Shown in pieces: positions 9,039-18,000 of a DNA stretch of 64,000 nt. The stretch's first letter is position 1; every line of letters begins with the position of its first letter. Below the pieces are notes generated by a model. The model worked only from the letters and a program-made list of their open reading frames with translations. It was not told where the DNA came from and did not search any database. Position numbers and translations under genes: made by a program. This DNA comes from Acidobacteriota bacterium (GTDB lineage Bacteria > Acidobacteriota > Terriglobia > Acidiferrales > UBA7541), in NCBI GenBank assembly GCA_027307115.1, contig DAHUXN010000059.1:62001-126000 (forward strand), written 5' to 3'.

Positions 9039-10265
9039 GTGAACATTTTATTGCTCAACCAATATTTTCCGCCGGACACATCCGCGACGGCGAAAATCGC
9101 CGCAGTGGTCGCCGATACCCTATCGAAGCGTCACCAGGTTACCGTTTTGGCCGGGCGTCCGTCATACGATCCGGATGAGCGCTATCCTTTCGCTTTCCTT
9201 CACCGTAGCGTCGTGGGCAATCTCACCGTCGAGCGTGTGGGTTCTACCACTTATCCTCGTCACCAAATGCGCCGCCGCGTGGCCAACTATCTTTCCTACG
9301 CTGCTCTAGCTATTCCTCGCGCCATGCTTATCAAGGCCGACCTCGTTCTTGCCATGACCGACCCTCCTTTTAACGGAATCGTCGGTGCGACGATCGCTCG
9401 TATCAAGGGCATTCCTTTTGTCTATAACATCCGTGATCTTTATCCCGATATGGCCCTGGGCGGCGACATTGTCCGTCCCCGAAGTTGGGTTGCCCTCTGG
9501 GAACGCCTTCACAGGGCTGCTTTGCGCCGAGCCGCGCGCGTCATCGTTCTGGGCGACGACATGCGCGACCGCATCCTCGCAAAGGGCGTCGATCCCGAGC
9601 GCGTCGTCGTGGTTCGCGACGGCACTTCGCTTCCGGCTGCCCCTCCGCCTCAAAACCATCCCGCAATCGGCGAGATACGTGGCGCCGCCGATTTTGTAGT
9701 GCTTCATGCGGGCAATCTCGGATTTTACGGTGCCTGGGACACCTTGCTCGAAGCCTCAAAGCTGCTTCCTGCGAATGGCACTCGCATGATTTTCGTGGGG
9801 GATGGGGTTAGCCGCGAGCGCCTCGAAGAATCGAGCCGTGACTCGGCAACGGTGCGTTTTTTGCCGTTTCGGCCGCCGGAAGAAATACCGTGCGTCATGG
9901 CTGCGGGAGACGTCCACGTCGTCACAATACGGCGAGGGCTTGGCGGCGTTGTGGTCCCCAGCAAGGTCTATTCAATTCTTGCGGCAGGCCGTCCAATTCT
10001 CGCCGTTGCCCCGGAAGATACTGATGTCGCACGAATTGTGCGCTCCACAGACTGCGGCCTCGTCGCGGATCCCGACAAACCATCGGAAGTCGCTGATGCT
10101 ATCCGGACGCTCAAGAGCGATCCGGCCCGGCTGGCTGCGATGGGCGAACGCGCCCGTAAAGCAGCGGAAAACTATGCTAGAGTAAACGAGTTACAGAAAT
10201 TCGTCGCAGTCCTCGAAGGCATTCACCCCCCTGAATGCAGGAGCAACCCTAATGTGGAAAAGTAA
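9039..10265 (+). CDS. Glycosyltransferase family 4, WbuB/WcaI-like
   Basis: A 408-residue GT-B enzyme beginning at GTG 9039 (MNILLLNQYFPPDTSATAK), the N-terminus typical of WbuB/WcaI-type transferases that act on GlcNAc- or FucNAc-containing O-antigen or colanic-acid units. The inter-domain segment YNIRDLYPDM and the donor-site region (HAGNLGFYGAWDTLLEA, then VVVPSKVYSILAAGRP) are clear. It acts at the cytoplasmic membrane surface. The last 14 nt overlap the start of the following epimerase gene, pointing to translational coupling and joint function. Sugar specificity is not readable. Confidence 0.85.
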   Translation: MNILLLNQYFPPDTSATAKIAAVVADTLSKRHQVTVLAGRPSYDPDERYPFAFLHRSVVGNLTVERVGSTTYPRHQMRRRVANYLSYAALAIPRAMLIKADLVLAMTDPPFNGIVGATIARIKGIPFVYNIRDLYPDMALGGDIVRPRSWVALWERLHRAALRRAARVIVLGDDMRDRILAKGVDPERVVVVRDGTSLPAAPPPQNHPAIGEIRGAADFVVLHAGNLGFYGAWDTLLEASKLLPANGTRMIFVGDGVSRERLEESSRDSATVRFLPFRPPEEIPCVMAAGDVHVVTIRRGLGGVVVPSKVYSILAAGRPILAVAPEDTDVARIVRSTDCGLVADPDKPSEVADAIRTLKSDPARLAAMGERARKAAENYARVNELQKFVAVLEGIHPPECRSNPNVEK

Positions 10266-11265
10266 GAAGGTACTTGTCACCGGCGGCGCCTCTTTCATCG
10301 GTTCAAATCTTGTCGACCAGTTGCTCGAGCGCGGCGCGCAAGTTCGCGTCGTGGATGATCTGTCGAGCGGCAGATTGGAAAACATTCAGAATCACGTCAA
10401 GGCCGGAAGGGTCAGCTTCATCGAAGCGGATTTGCGGGAACCCGGCGTAACCCGCAGCGCCATGAAGGACATCCAAGTCGTATTTCATCTCGCCGCCGAT
10501 CATGGCGGACGCGGCTACGTTGACCTGCATCAGGCGGGACCGGCTTCCAATCTTTTCCTCGACGGACTTGTTTTTTGGGAAGCGGTGAAGGCTGGTGTCG
10601 AGAAAGTCTGTTATGCCTCTTCGGGATGCGTCTACCCGAATTACATGCAGACAGACACCACCAAGGAAATCTATCTCAAGGAAGCCGATGTCAAAGCGCC
10701 TCACGACGCCGATAATATGTACGGCTGGGCAAAATTGATGGCTGAAATGACGCTTCAGGCGTACCATCGCGAATATAAACTCGGCGCTGCCTCGTGCCGT
10801 TACTTCACTGTCTACGGTCCGCGCGGCGTGGAGAATCACGCTGTGATCGCCATGATTGGCCGCGCATTCGTGGGCCAGAATCCGTTCGAGATTTGGGGCG
10901 ACGGCCAGCAGATCCGCAATTGGACTTACGTGGACGATATCGTCAACGGCACCATTCTGGCCGCGGAAAAAATCAACGACGGCACCGCCGTGAATCTCGG
11001 CACCATGGAGCGCGTCCGCGTCATCGACGCCGCTCAACTTGCGCTGGAATACGCGGGCAAAAAGGCCGACTTCAAGTTTCTGCGTAATATGCCCACGGGT
11101 CCGGCAAACCGCGTCGCGGATAACTCTCTCGCCAAACAACTTCTCGGCTTTGAGCCGAGGGTGAAATTCCGCGATGGGTTGCGCCGCACCATGGATTGGT
11201 ATTTTGCCGACAGAAAACCAGAACAAGTAAAAGAACGCCTCGAAAAAATGCTCACGGCTCGTTAG
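10252..11265 (+). CDS. NAD-dependent nucleotide-sugar epimerase/dehydratase (SDR)
   Basis: A 337-residue extended short-chain dehydrogenase. The NAD site is GGASFIGSNL, with Ser replacing the usual middle Gly; the active site has SSGCVYP and the YxxxK pair in YGWAKLMAE. Segments such as YGPRG and NWTYVDD are typical of sugar-nucleotide epimerases; the SSGCVYP/YGWAK combination is reminiscent of GDP-mannose 3,5-epimerase-like proteins. It probably makes a nucleotide sugar for the surface glycan. The start ATG overlaps the upstream glycosyltransferase by 14 nt. Which hexose it converts is unknown. Confidence 0.82.
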   Translation: MWKSKKVLVTGGASFIGSNLVDQLLERGAQVRVVDDLSSGRLENIQNHVKAGRVSFIEADLREPGVTRSAMKDIQVVFHLAADHGGRGYVDLHQAGPASNLFLDGLVFWEAVKAGVEKVCYASSGCVYPNYMQTDTTKEIYLKEADVKAPHDADNMYGWAKLMAEMTLQAYHREYKLGAASCRYFTVYGPRGVENHAVIAMIGRAFVGQNPFEIWGDGQQIRNWTYVDDIVNGTILAAEKINDGTAVNLGTMERVRVIDAAQLALEYAGKKADFKFLRNMPTGPANRVADNSLAKQLLGFEPRVKFRDGLRRTMDWYFADRKPEQVKERLEKMLTAR

Positions 11266-11280
11266 TTTCGGAGTTTGCTC

Positions 11281-12348
11281 ATGTCGACCATTTGGATTGC
11301 TTTCGTTATCGCCCTCCTCGCCTCACTCAGTTTGACAGCCCCGGTGCGCCGGTTCGCCCTGCATGTCGGCATGGTAGATAAGCCCGACCCGCGCAAGGTC
11401 CATGTGAAGCCCATGCCGCTTCTCGGCGGGGCTGCCATTTACGCTGGTTTTGTCTTGGCCGTCGTTGTCACAATGCACAACAACACCCGAGCTGAGATTC
11501 TGGCGGTTCTCGCGGGCGCCACACTCCTCGCCATCACCGGCATACTGGACGACATCGGCATGCTTCATCATCAGGTTAAGCTATTCGTCACCATGCCTTT
11601 GGCCGCGTGCGTTCTCATAGCGTCTGGAATTCACGCCCAGGTTTTCGCCGATTTTCTGCCGGGAAGGCTCGGCACCGTCCTGGATATCGTGCTGACTCTT
11701 TTCTGGGTCGTTGGAATCACTGCGGCATTCAGCATTCTCGATCACATGGATGGTCTTTGCGCCGGCATCGCCGCCGTGGCTGCGGCTTTTTTCACCGTCG
11801 CCGCGCTGCTTAACGGGCAAATCCTCGTCTGCACGCTTGCGGCTGCAACGCTGGGCGCGGCCTTGGGTTTCTTGCGGTGGAATTTTTCTCCAGCGAAGAT
11901 TTTCATGGGCGATGGTGGCGCCATGTTTCTTGGATTCTTGATGGCGGCTCTCGGGTTGAAACTGCGGCCTGCCGATGGATATTTTCTGGCGGACTGGCTT
12001 GTTCCAGTTTTGATCCTTGGCGTGCCGATTTTTGACACTACGCTAATTACCATCTCCCGTTTGCGTCGTGGTCTGTTACCGTTTACGTCTCCAGGCAAGG
12101 ACCACACCGCCCATCGCCTGTCGAATCTGGGTTTTGGCCAAAGAGGTGCCGTCCTCTTCCTTTACGGTTTAGGTTGTCTCTTTGGCGTGCTTGCCCTTCT
12201 GGTGACGTACTTGTCCCCGTTGCAGGTTTACGCCCTCTGCGGCGTGCTGCTTCTCTCGGGTGTCGCTGCCATAGTTTTCCTGGAGCGCTCCCCCTACGAG
12301 CGCCAGCCGAAAGTCTTTGAATTACTTCGTCCCACGGGTTCTGACTGA
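11281..12348 (+). CDS. WecA/MraY-type undecaprenyl-phosphate sugar-1-phosphate transferase
   Basis: A 355-residue polytopic protein of the polyprenyl-phosphate N-acetylhexosamine-1-phosphate transferase family, which starts glycan synthesis by placing a sugar-1-phosphate on the lipid carrier. Visible signatures are DKPDPRKVHVKPMPLLGG (about 30-47), the Asp pair TGILDDIGM, the catalytic DHMDGLCAG, FMGDGGAMFLGF and the cytoplasmic HRLSNLG loop. About ten membrane helices are expected. ATG 11281 is preferred (GGAG 8 nt upstream) over a TTG at 11275. It is the likely initiating enzyme of this locus and sits among its glycosyltransferases. Confidence 0.87.
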   Translation: MSTIWIAFVIALLASLSLTAPVRRFALHVGMVDKPDPRKVHVKPMPLLGGAAIYAGFVLAVVVTMHNNTRAEILAVLAGATLLAITGILDDIGMLHHQVKLFVTMPLAACVLIASGIHAQVFADFLPGRLGTVLDIVLTLFWVVGITAAFSILDHMDGLCAGIAAVAAAFFTVAALLNGQILVCTLAAATLGAALGFLRWNFSPAKIFMGDGGAMFLGFLMAALGLKLRPADGYFLADWLVPVLILGVPIFDTTLITISRLRRGLLPFTSPGKDHTAHRLSNLGFGQRGAVLFLYGLGCLFGVLALLVTYLSPLQVYALCGVLLLSGVAAIVFLERSPYERQPKVFELLRPTGSD

Positions 12349-12363
12349 CCGCGCAGTCCTATC

Positions 12364-12391
12364 TTGCGCAGGCAGGCAGATACGCTATACT
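12364..12391 (+). promoter_or_regulatory. Candidate sigma70-type promoter upstream of the flavoprotein gene
   Basis: TTGCGC (12364-12369) and TATACT (12386-12391) are separated by 16 nt, close to the bacterial -35/-10 consensus. This lies in the 171-nt gap before the flavoprotein gene, which is otherwise unexplained, and would give a leader of about 120 nt. Based on motif match only. Confidence 0.35.
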
Positions 12392-12519
12392 CACTTGCCT
12401 TCCCTGCGATGGTGGTATGGTTGCCCGCGCGGATATCTCGAAAGTGACGTTAGCAGCCACTTCAGGGCCTCCATCCCAGGTAGAGTAGCGGGCCACGCAG
12501 CAGACTCCAGTGCAAGAGG

Positions 12520-13731
12520 ATGCCCTTGTCATCGCCTGATCAGCCATCGAACAGCCGCCCCGTCCCTACGACATCCAGCGGCCCTGTCGCCGTAGTCGGC
12601 GGTTCCGCGGCGGGCCTTTTCACCGCGTACTTGCTCGCCCGCGCGAGCGTACCCGTCCGTGTGTTCGAACAATCCCCCTGCATTGATCCCGCTGCTCGTA
12701 CTCTGATTGTCACGCGGCGTATGAATGACATTTTGGGCAAAGTTGGCTCCCCGAGCATCGTCAACGAAATTCGCAAATTTGAGCTTTTCACTGACGGCCG
12801 CGCCGCCACCATCACGCTCGACCAGCCAGATCTGATCATCGAGCGCTCCGCGCTGATTCATTCCCTCGCCAAACACGCGCAGCAGGCGGGAGCGCAAATA
12901 GCCCTCGGCAGAAATTTCCGCGGTCTCAAGGCAGAGAACGGCAAAATCACTCTGGAGTTGGAGCGCGCCGCCGAAAACAGCACCGAGCAATTTTCCGCGC
13001 AAACAGTTGTCGCCGGAGACGGATCCTCCAGTCGCGTCGCCCAGGCGGCAGGATGGCCTAAATCTAAAACGGTCCCGCTCGTTCAGGCCATTGTGCCGCT
13101 TCCCAAAGATATGTCGCCCGATACCGTCCGCGTCTGGTTCGTTCCCGCCGACACGCCGTATTTTTATTGGCTGATACCTGAATCCGCCGAGCGTGGTGCG
13201 CTCGGTTTGATCGGCGAAGTAGGTTCGGAGGCGCGCAAGCATCTCGAAGCATTCCTGGTGAAGCGCAATCTCGAGCCACTCACCTTTCAAGGCGCCCGCA
13301 TCCCGGTGTATACGCGCTGGGTTCCCGTGCGGAAGAAACTCGCCGGAGGGGAAGTCTTTCTCGTTGGCGACGCCGCCGATCAAGTCAAGGTAAGCACCGT
13401 GGGAGGCATCGTCACTGGTTTGCGCGGAGCAGCCGGAGTCGCCGAAGCGATTCTAGGCGGCGGCGCAAGCCGCGAGTTGCGCGAACTGCGGCGCGAACTG
13501 GATATGCACCTTTTGATTCGCCGCGCCATGCACCGCTTCACGCAGGATGATTACAGCCGGCTGGTCGATTCGCTCAACGCGCCCGCCAAGCGCTCCCTCA
13601 GCCAGTATTCACGCGACGAAGCTCTAAAAGTTCTCTGGCGCGTTTGTGTCAGCCAGCCTCGTCTGATTTTGATGGGACTCCGCGGCATTCTGACCAATGG
13701 CCGCTCGTTTGCACGCGCCGGCAATCCTTAG
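12520..13731 (+). CDS. FAD-dependent oxidoreductase, geranylgeranyl-reductase-like
   Basis: A 403-residue flavoprotein with an N-terminal Rossmann ADP-binding motif (VAVVGGSAAGLFTAYLLA, about 23-40) and a second FAD motif GDAADQVKVSTVGGIVTGL near 285-303. The latter resembles the GDAAGxVxPxTGGGI pattern of geranylgeranyl and digeranylgeranylglycerophospholipid reductases. It could reduce a polyprenyl chain or hydroxylate an aromatic or sugar-linked product; the substrate is unknown. ATG 12520 directly abuts AAGAGG; a TTG at 12526 has better spacing (about 6 nt) and may be the true start. It is followed after 16 nt by the second carbamoyltransferase, so the two are probably co-transcribed. Confidence 0.7.
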   Translation: MPLSSPDQPSNSRPVPTTSSGPVAVVGGSAAGLFTAYLLARASVPVRVFEQSPCIDPAARTLIVTRRMNDILGKVGSPSIVNEIRKFELFTDGRAATITLDQPDLIIERSALIHSLAKHAQQAGAQIALGRNFRGLKAENGKITLELERAAENSTEQFSAQTVVAGDGSSSRVAQAAGWPKSKTVPLVQAIVPLPKDMSPDTVRVWFVPADTPYFYWLIPESAERGALGLIGEVGSEARKHLEAFLVKRNLEPLTFQGARIPVYTRWVPVRKKLAGGEVFLVGDAADQVKVSTVGGIVTGLRGAAGVAEAILGGGASRELRELRRELDMHLLIRRAMHRFTQDDYSRLVDSLNAPAKRSLSQYSRDEALKVLWRVCVSQPRLILMGLRGILTNGRSFARAGNP

Positions 13732-13747
13732 CTTCTCTGCGCTGTGA

Positions 13748-15451
13748 ATGTACTTCCTCGGATTATCCGCGCTGGAGCACGACACGGCCGCCGCCCTTCT
13801 TGGCGACGCCGGTTTCTCATCCGCCATCGAAGAATCGAAACTCGAGCGCGTTCGCATCGCATCCGGCATTCCGCGCTCGGCAATCCGCTTTTGCCTCGAG
13901 CACGCCCGAATCGCTTGGCGTGACCTCGACGCCGTCGCTGTCGCCGGCGAGCCTTGGCATTCTTGGGCGCGCGGCTCCGTTTTCCATGCGCGATTTCTGC
14001 CCGTTGCCCCGATTTCCAGTGCCTACTATGAAAGCAAGGCACTCGGCGAACTTGCCCGCGACCTGAACAATCAGCGAATCCTCCGTTTGCTTTCTGGGGA
14101 CCCCCGCGTTCCCGTCCAGTATTTCGATCATCATCTTTGCCACGCGGCTAGCGCCTTTTACGCCTCGCCGTTCGATCGCGCATTGATTCTTACCTGCGAT
14201 GAACGCGGAGGCGGCCGCACCGGAATGCTCGCCATCGGCGAGGGCGAACAAATCCGCGTCGAGCGCAACATGCCCTTTCCAAATTCCCTCGCGTGGGTCT
14301 ATTCGCAAGTCACCGAATTGATCGGCTATCGGCCCCACGAGCATGAGCACAAAACGCAATGGCTCAGCCTTACGGCGGAGCCTGATTTCCTCGACATATT
14401 TCTTGAGATGTTTCGCCGCAAGTCGGGCGTGTCCCTCAAACTGGATTCGAGTTTTTTCACCACGGGATTTTCTGGCCGCCTGGCCTTCTCGAAAAAGTTC
14501 TACGATAAAATTGGCGTATCGTTCCAGCCAAATGCCGAAATCGACGACGCCAAGCGCGCGGCGTTGGCGGCAAGCCTGCAACGAGCTTGCGAAATCGTCA
14601 TCACGGATTTAACGGAGTCTCTTCGAACGCGTCACGGCATACAGCATCTTTGCGTGGCGGGCGGACTTTTTCTCAATCCGCTTCTCGTCTCCGCGCTCGA
14701 GCAGAAATCCGGTTTCGATAACATCTTTGTGCAGCCCGCGGCGGGAAATGAAGGAACGGCCCTCGGTGCCGCGTCGCTGGCTCGTGGGCAAAAAACGAAG
14801 CACGCGAGAACCGCCCCTCTTTCCCATTTATATCTTGGTCCAAGCTATTCGAATGAAGACGTCAAGAAAGTCCTCGACAATTGCAAGGCTGTCTATCGCT
14901 GGCTGGACTCGGATGCCCGGAAAATGGACGAGACGGTGAAGCTGCTCCTTTCCGGAAAAATCGTCGGCTGGTTTCAGGGCGCGGCAGAGTTCGGGCCGCG
15001 CGCTCTGGGCAATCGCAGCATCCTGGCATCGCCCTGGACTCCCTACGTGAAGGAAAATCTCAACGACTACCTGAAACATCGCGAGCCTTTTCGCCCATTC
15101 GCACTCTCTGTTCCCGAAGAAGACGCCGCCCGGTACTTCGACTTTACGTCGCCCGCCCATTTCATGGCAACGATGGGCCGCCTTCGCCCCGAGCACCGCA
15201 ACTTGCTTGCCATGCACACGCTGCCCGGCAATCTGGTGCGCCTCCACGTCGTGGCGCGCGAAGCCAATCCCTGTTTCTGGAACTTGTTGAAAGGTTTCGG
15301 CACTCAGGCGCCTGCGCCCGTCTTGCTCAACACTTCCTTCAACCTATTCGGCGAGCCGCTCGTGCTCTCTCCACGCCACGCCGTGCGCAGTTATTTCTGC
15401 TCTGGCGCCGACGCGCTCGTTATCGGCAGTTTCCTTCTCGTCAAATCGTGA
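13748..15451 (+). CDS. Carbamoyltransferase (NodU/CmcH family), copy 2
   Basis: A 567-residue O-carbamoyltransferase, clearly diverged from the copy at 7190-8983. It starts MYFLGLSALEHDTAAALLG and carries DHHLCHAASAFYASPFDRA (metal and ATP region, near 118-136), the FNPLL-type lobe LCVAGGLFLNPLL, and the C-terminal signature GAAEFGPRALGNRSILASP. The reaction is carbamoyl transfer from carbamoyl phosphate via carbamoyl-AMP to a hydroxyl acceptor. Low identity to copy 1 within the same locus suggests a different acceptor position. It follows the flavoprotein gene by 16 nt. Confidence 0.86.
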   Translation: MYFLGLSALEHDTAAALLGDAGFSSAIEESKLERVRIASGIPRSAIRFCLEHARIAWRDLDAVAVAGEPWHSWARGSVFHARFLPVAPISSAYYESKALGELARDLNNQRILRLLSGDPRVPVQYFDHHLCHAASAFYASPFDRALILTCDERGGGRTGMLAIGEGEQIRVERNMPFPNSLAWVYSQVTELIGYRPHEHEHKTQWLSLTAEPDFLDIFLEMFRRKSGVSLKLDSSFFTTGFSGRLAFSKKFYDKIGVSFQPNAEIDDAKRAALAASLQRACEIVITDLTESLRTRHGIQHLCVAGGLFLNPLLVSALEQKSGFDNIFVQPAAGNEGTALGAASLARGQKTKHARTAPLSHLYLGPSYSNEDVKKVLDNCKAVYRWLDSDARKMDETVKLLLSGKIVGWFQGAAEFGPRALGNRSILASPWTPYVKENLNDYLKHREPFRPFALSVPEEDAARYFDFTSPAHFMATMGRLRPEHRNLLAMHTLPGNLVRLHVVAREANPCFWNLLKGFGTQAPAPVLLNTSFNLFGEPLVLSPRHAVRSYFCSGADALVIGSFLLVKS

Positions 15452-15590
15452 TGCTACAGCGGCCTCGGAGTGCAAACCGTTGCATACTGCAATTCGGGTA
15501 TTGGCGCAGGCTGCTGGTTATACGAAAATGCTTGGGCGCGTATGAAAGGCTCATGTACCATCTCATAAAGGCTCACACAGGGAGAAGTCC

Positions 15591-16973
15591 GTGCGAATAT
15601 CCGTCATCGGCGCAGGTTACGTCGGCCTAGTCACCGGCGCATGCCTGGCAGAACTCGGTCATCACGTTCTTTGCACTGATAACGACAAATCCAAAATCGA
15701 CACGCTCGAAGCCGGCAAATTGCCCATCTTCGAGCCCGGCCTCGACAGCGTCGTCGAAAGAAATCGCCAGGAAGGCCGCCTGTCCTTTTCCGCCGACCCT
15801 CGCGCTGCCGCCGAAGGCGATGCCATCTTCATTTGTGTAGGAACTCCGCCGCTTCCGACTGGCGACGCGGATCTCAGCGCCATAGATCACGTCGCGCAGA
15901 TGATTGCCGTCGAGGCGAAGTCCGACAAGCTCGTCGTCGAGAAGAGCACCGTCCCCGCGCAGACGGGCCAGCAGTTGCAGCGCGTCCTCGGGATTTATGG
16001 ACGCCGTGGTGGAGTGCGTTTCCGCGTCGCTTCCAACCCGGAATTTTTGCGTGAAGGCACGGCCATCGGAGATTTTCTTCACCCGGATCGGATTGTCATT
16101 GGCGTTGACGACGAAATCGCCGAAAAGCAGCTTCACGAAATTTACCGTCCGGTGCTCGAGCAAAAGTTCAAATGCCCGGTACACGACGGCGCCTGCCCGC
16201 CGATGAAGCCTCCCGCTTGGGTGGTCACCACAATCAATAGCGCCGAGCTGATCAAGCACGCCTCGAATTCTTTCCTCGCGCTGAAGATTTCCTACGCCAA
16301 CATGGTTTCCGATCTGGCGGAAAAACTCGGCGCGAATATCGAAGAAGTCATGCACGGCGTCGGCCTTGATCCGCGAATCGGGCCGCACTTTCTCCGCCCC
16401 GGCCTCGGGTTTGGCGGCTTCTGCTTGCCCAAGGACGTTCAGGCGTTTGTGCGCCTGGCCGAACGCAACGGCATAGACTTTGCCATGCTCCGCGAAGCGG
16501 AACGCATAAACCATCAGCGAATTACGGGCTTCGTCGAAAAGCTTCGCCATTCGCTCTGGGTACTGAAGGGGAAACAGATCGGTATTCTCGGTCTGGCATT
16601 CAAAGCCAACACCGACGACATTCGCTTTGCTCCATCGATCGAATTGATAAAAAAGTTGCAAACGGAAGGTGTGCGGCTGAAGGCCTACGATCCGCAAGCG
16701 ATGGAAAAAATCGGCGAACAGTTCCCGGATCTCATTTGCGCATCGGACGCGTACCAGGCGGCCCGCGGCGCGGATGCGTTGCTCATCGTTACCGAATGGG
16801 AAGAGTTCCGCAATCTCGACTGGAAGCGCATTCACAAGAGCATGGCCAGACCTCTGGTCCTGGACGGTCGCAATTTGCTTTCCGCGCAGGAAATGAAGTC
16901 GCTCGGCTTCGAATATCACTCCGTCGGCAGGCCGGACCTTGCGGTTTCCAGTTCCGCCGGAGCTCTAGCCTGA
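15591..16973 (+). CDS. ugd: UDP-glucose/GDP-mannose dehydrogenase family, probable UDP-glucose 6-dehydrogenase
   Basis: A 460-residue NAD-dependent four-electron sugar-nucleotide dehydrogenase. It has the N-terminal Rossmann motif (ISVIGAGYVGLVTGACLAEL), CVGTPP near 83, the catalytic Cys in GFGGFCLPKD (about residue 280) and a C-terminal domain with GLAFKANTDDIR. GTG 15591 is preceded by GGGAGAAG at good spacing. It oxidises UDP-glucose to UDP-glucuronate, the substrate of the UDP-glucuronate decarboxylase encoded convergently 13 nt downstream. Together they supply UDP-GlcA and UDP-xylose. A GDP-mannose or UDP-HexNAc substrate is less likely given that neighbour. Confidence 0.87.
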   Translation: MRISVIGAGYVGLVTGACLAELGHHVLCTDNDKSKIDTLEAGKLPIFEPGLDSVVERNRQEGRLSFSADPRAAAEGDAIFICVGTPPLPTGDADLSAIDHVAQMIAVEAKSDKLVVEKSTVPAQTGQQLQRVLGIYGRRGGVRFRVASNPEFLREGTAIGDFLHPDRIVIGVDDEIAEKQLHEIYRPVLEQKFKCPVHDGACPPMKPPAWVVTTINSAELIKHASNSFLALKISYANMVSDLAEKLGANIEEVMHGVGLDPRIGPHFLRPGLGFGGFCLPKDVQAFVRLAERNGIDFAMLREAERINHQRITGFVEKLRHSLWVLKGKQIGILGLAFKANTDDIRFAPSIELIKKLQTEGVRLKAYDPQAMEKIGEQFPDLICASDAYQAARGADALLIVTEWEEFRNLDWKRIHKSMARPLVLDGRNLLSAQEMKSLGFEYHSVGRPDLAVSSSAGALA

Positions 16974-16985
16974 ACCGCCCGAGCC

Positions 16986-17939
16986 CTAGCCTGTGACGCG
17001 GCGCTCTTCGGCCACTTTCTTCTGAAAATATTCCAGCGTGAGCTTCAGTCCTTCTTCGAGGTTCACCTTTGGTTCCCAATGCAAAAGCGCCTGCGCCTTG
17101 CGTATATCAGGGCAGCGTCTTTTCGGGTCGTCCTGCGGCAACGGCTTGAACACCAGCTCGGCCTTATTGCCGGTGATTGCGCGAATGCGTTCCGCAAATT
17201 CCAGAATCGTAATCTCGTGCGGGTTTCCTATGTTCGTCGGTAAATGCTCCGCTGAATCAAAGAGCGCCAAAATTCCCGCAATCAAATCCGACACATAGCA
17301 AAAACTGCGCGTCTGATGCCCGTCACCGTAAACCGTGATTGCCTGTCCTGAAAGCGCCTGATAGAGGAAATTCGGCAGCGCTCGCCCGTCGTTCAGTCGC
17401 ATGCGCGGTCCGTAGGTGTTAAAAATTCGGACAATGCGCGTGTCGACTCCATGCGCGCGGTGGTAGGCCATCGTCATCGCTTCAGCGAACCGCTTCGCCT
17501 CGTCATAAACGCCGCGCGGCCCGATGGGGTTCACGTGTCCCCAGTAAGTCTCCGGTTGCGGGCTCACATCCGGATCCCCGTAACATTCCGACGTAGACGC
17601 CAGAAGGAACCTCGATTTTTTTGCGAGCGCCAGTCCCAGCGCGTTGTGAGTTCCCAGAGAACCCACTTTTAAGGTTTGAATCGGCAGCCGCAGGTAATCG
17701 TCGGGACTCGCCGGCGACGCAAAGTGCATCACCGCATTCACTGGCCCGGGCACGTCGATATAGCGTGTCACATCGTGCCGCACAAAACTGAAACGCGGAT
17801 TCGCCGTCAAATGCTGGATGTTCGCTTCCGCGCCGGTGCTTAAATTGTCCAGACAGACAACTTCCCATCCGCGCTCGATGAATTTGTCGCACAGATGCGA
17901 ACCCAGAAATCCTGCTCCGCCCGTAATGACCGCGCGCAA
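16986..17939 (-). CDS. UDP-glucuronate decarboxylase (UDP-xylose synthase)
   Basis: A 317-residue SDR enzyme converting UDP-glucuronate to UDP-xylose. It shows the NAD motif [13 protein letters not shown], the segment DNLSTG, the active site TSECYGDP and YxxxK in YDEAKRFAE, then [10 protein letters not shown]; these match the UXS/GAE group closely, and the length equals the catalytic domain of soluble UXS. The start is TTG 17939, with GGGAG 7 nt upstream on this strand. It converges with ugd, the preceding pathway step. A membrane ArnT-type transferase follows downstream on the same strand after 61 nt. Confidence 0.87.
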   Translation of the reverse strand: MRAVITGGAGFLGSHLCDKFIERGWEVVCLDNLSTGAEANIQHLTANPRFSFVRHDVTRYIDVPGPVNAVMHFASPASPDDYLRLPIQTLKVGSLGTHNALGLALAKKSRFLLASTSECYGDPDVSPQPETYWGHVNPIGPRGVYDEAKRFAEAMTMAYHRAHGVDTRIVRIFNTYGPRMRLNDGRALPNFLYQALSGQAITVYGDGHQTRSFCYVSDLIAGILALFDSAEHLPTNIGNPHEITILEFAERIRAITGNKAELVFKPLPQDDPKRRCPDIRKAQALLHWEPKVNLEEGLKLTLEYFQKKVAEERRVTG

Positions 17940-18000
17940 ATGAATTCTCCCTTAGCACATCATGCCACACACATCTCCGCGCCGAAGCGCGGACGTCGAA

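Noticed and set aside
15627-16919. Antisense frame of 430 residues across ugd
   Set aside because: Arg/His-rich composition, no motif, wholly inside a clear gene; a shadow frame.
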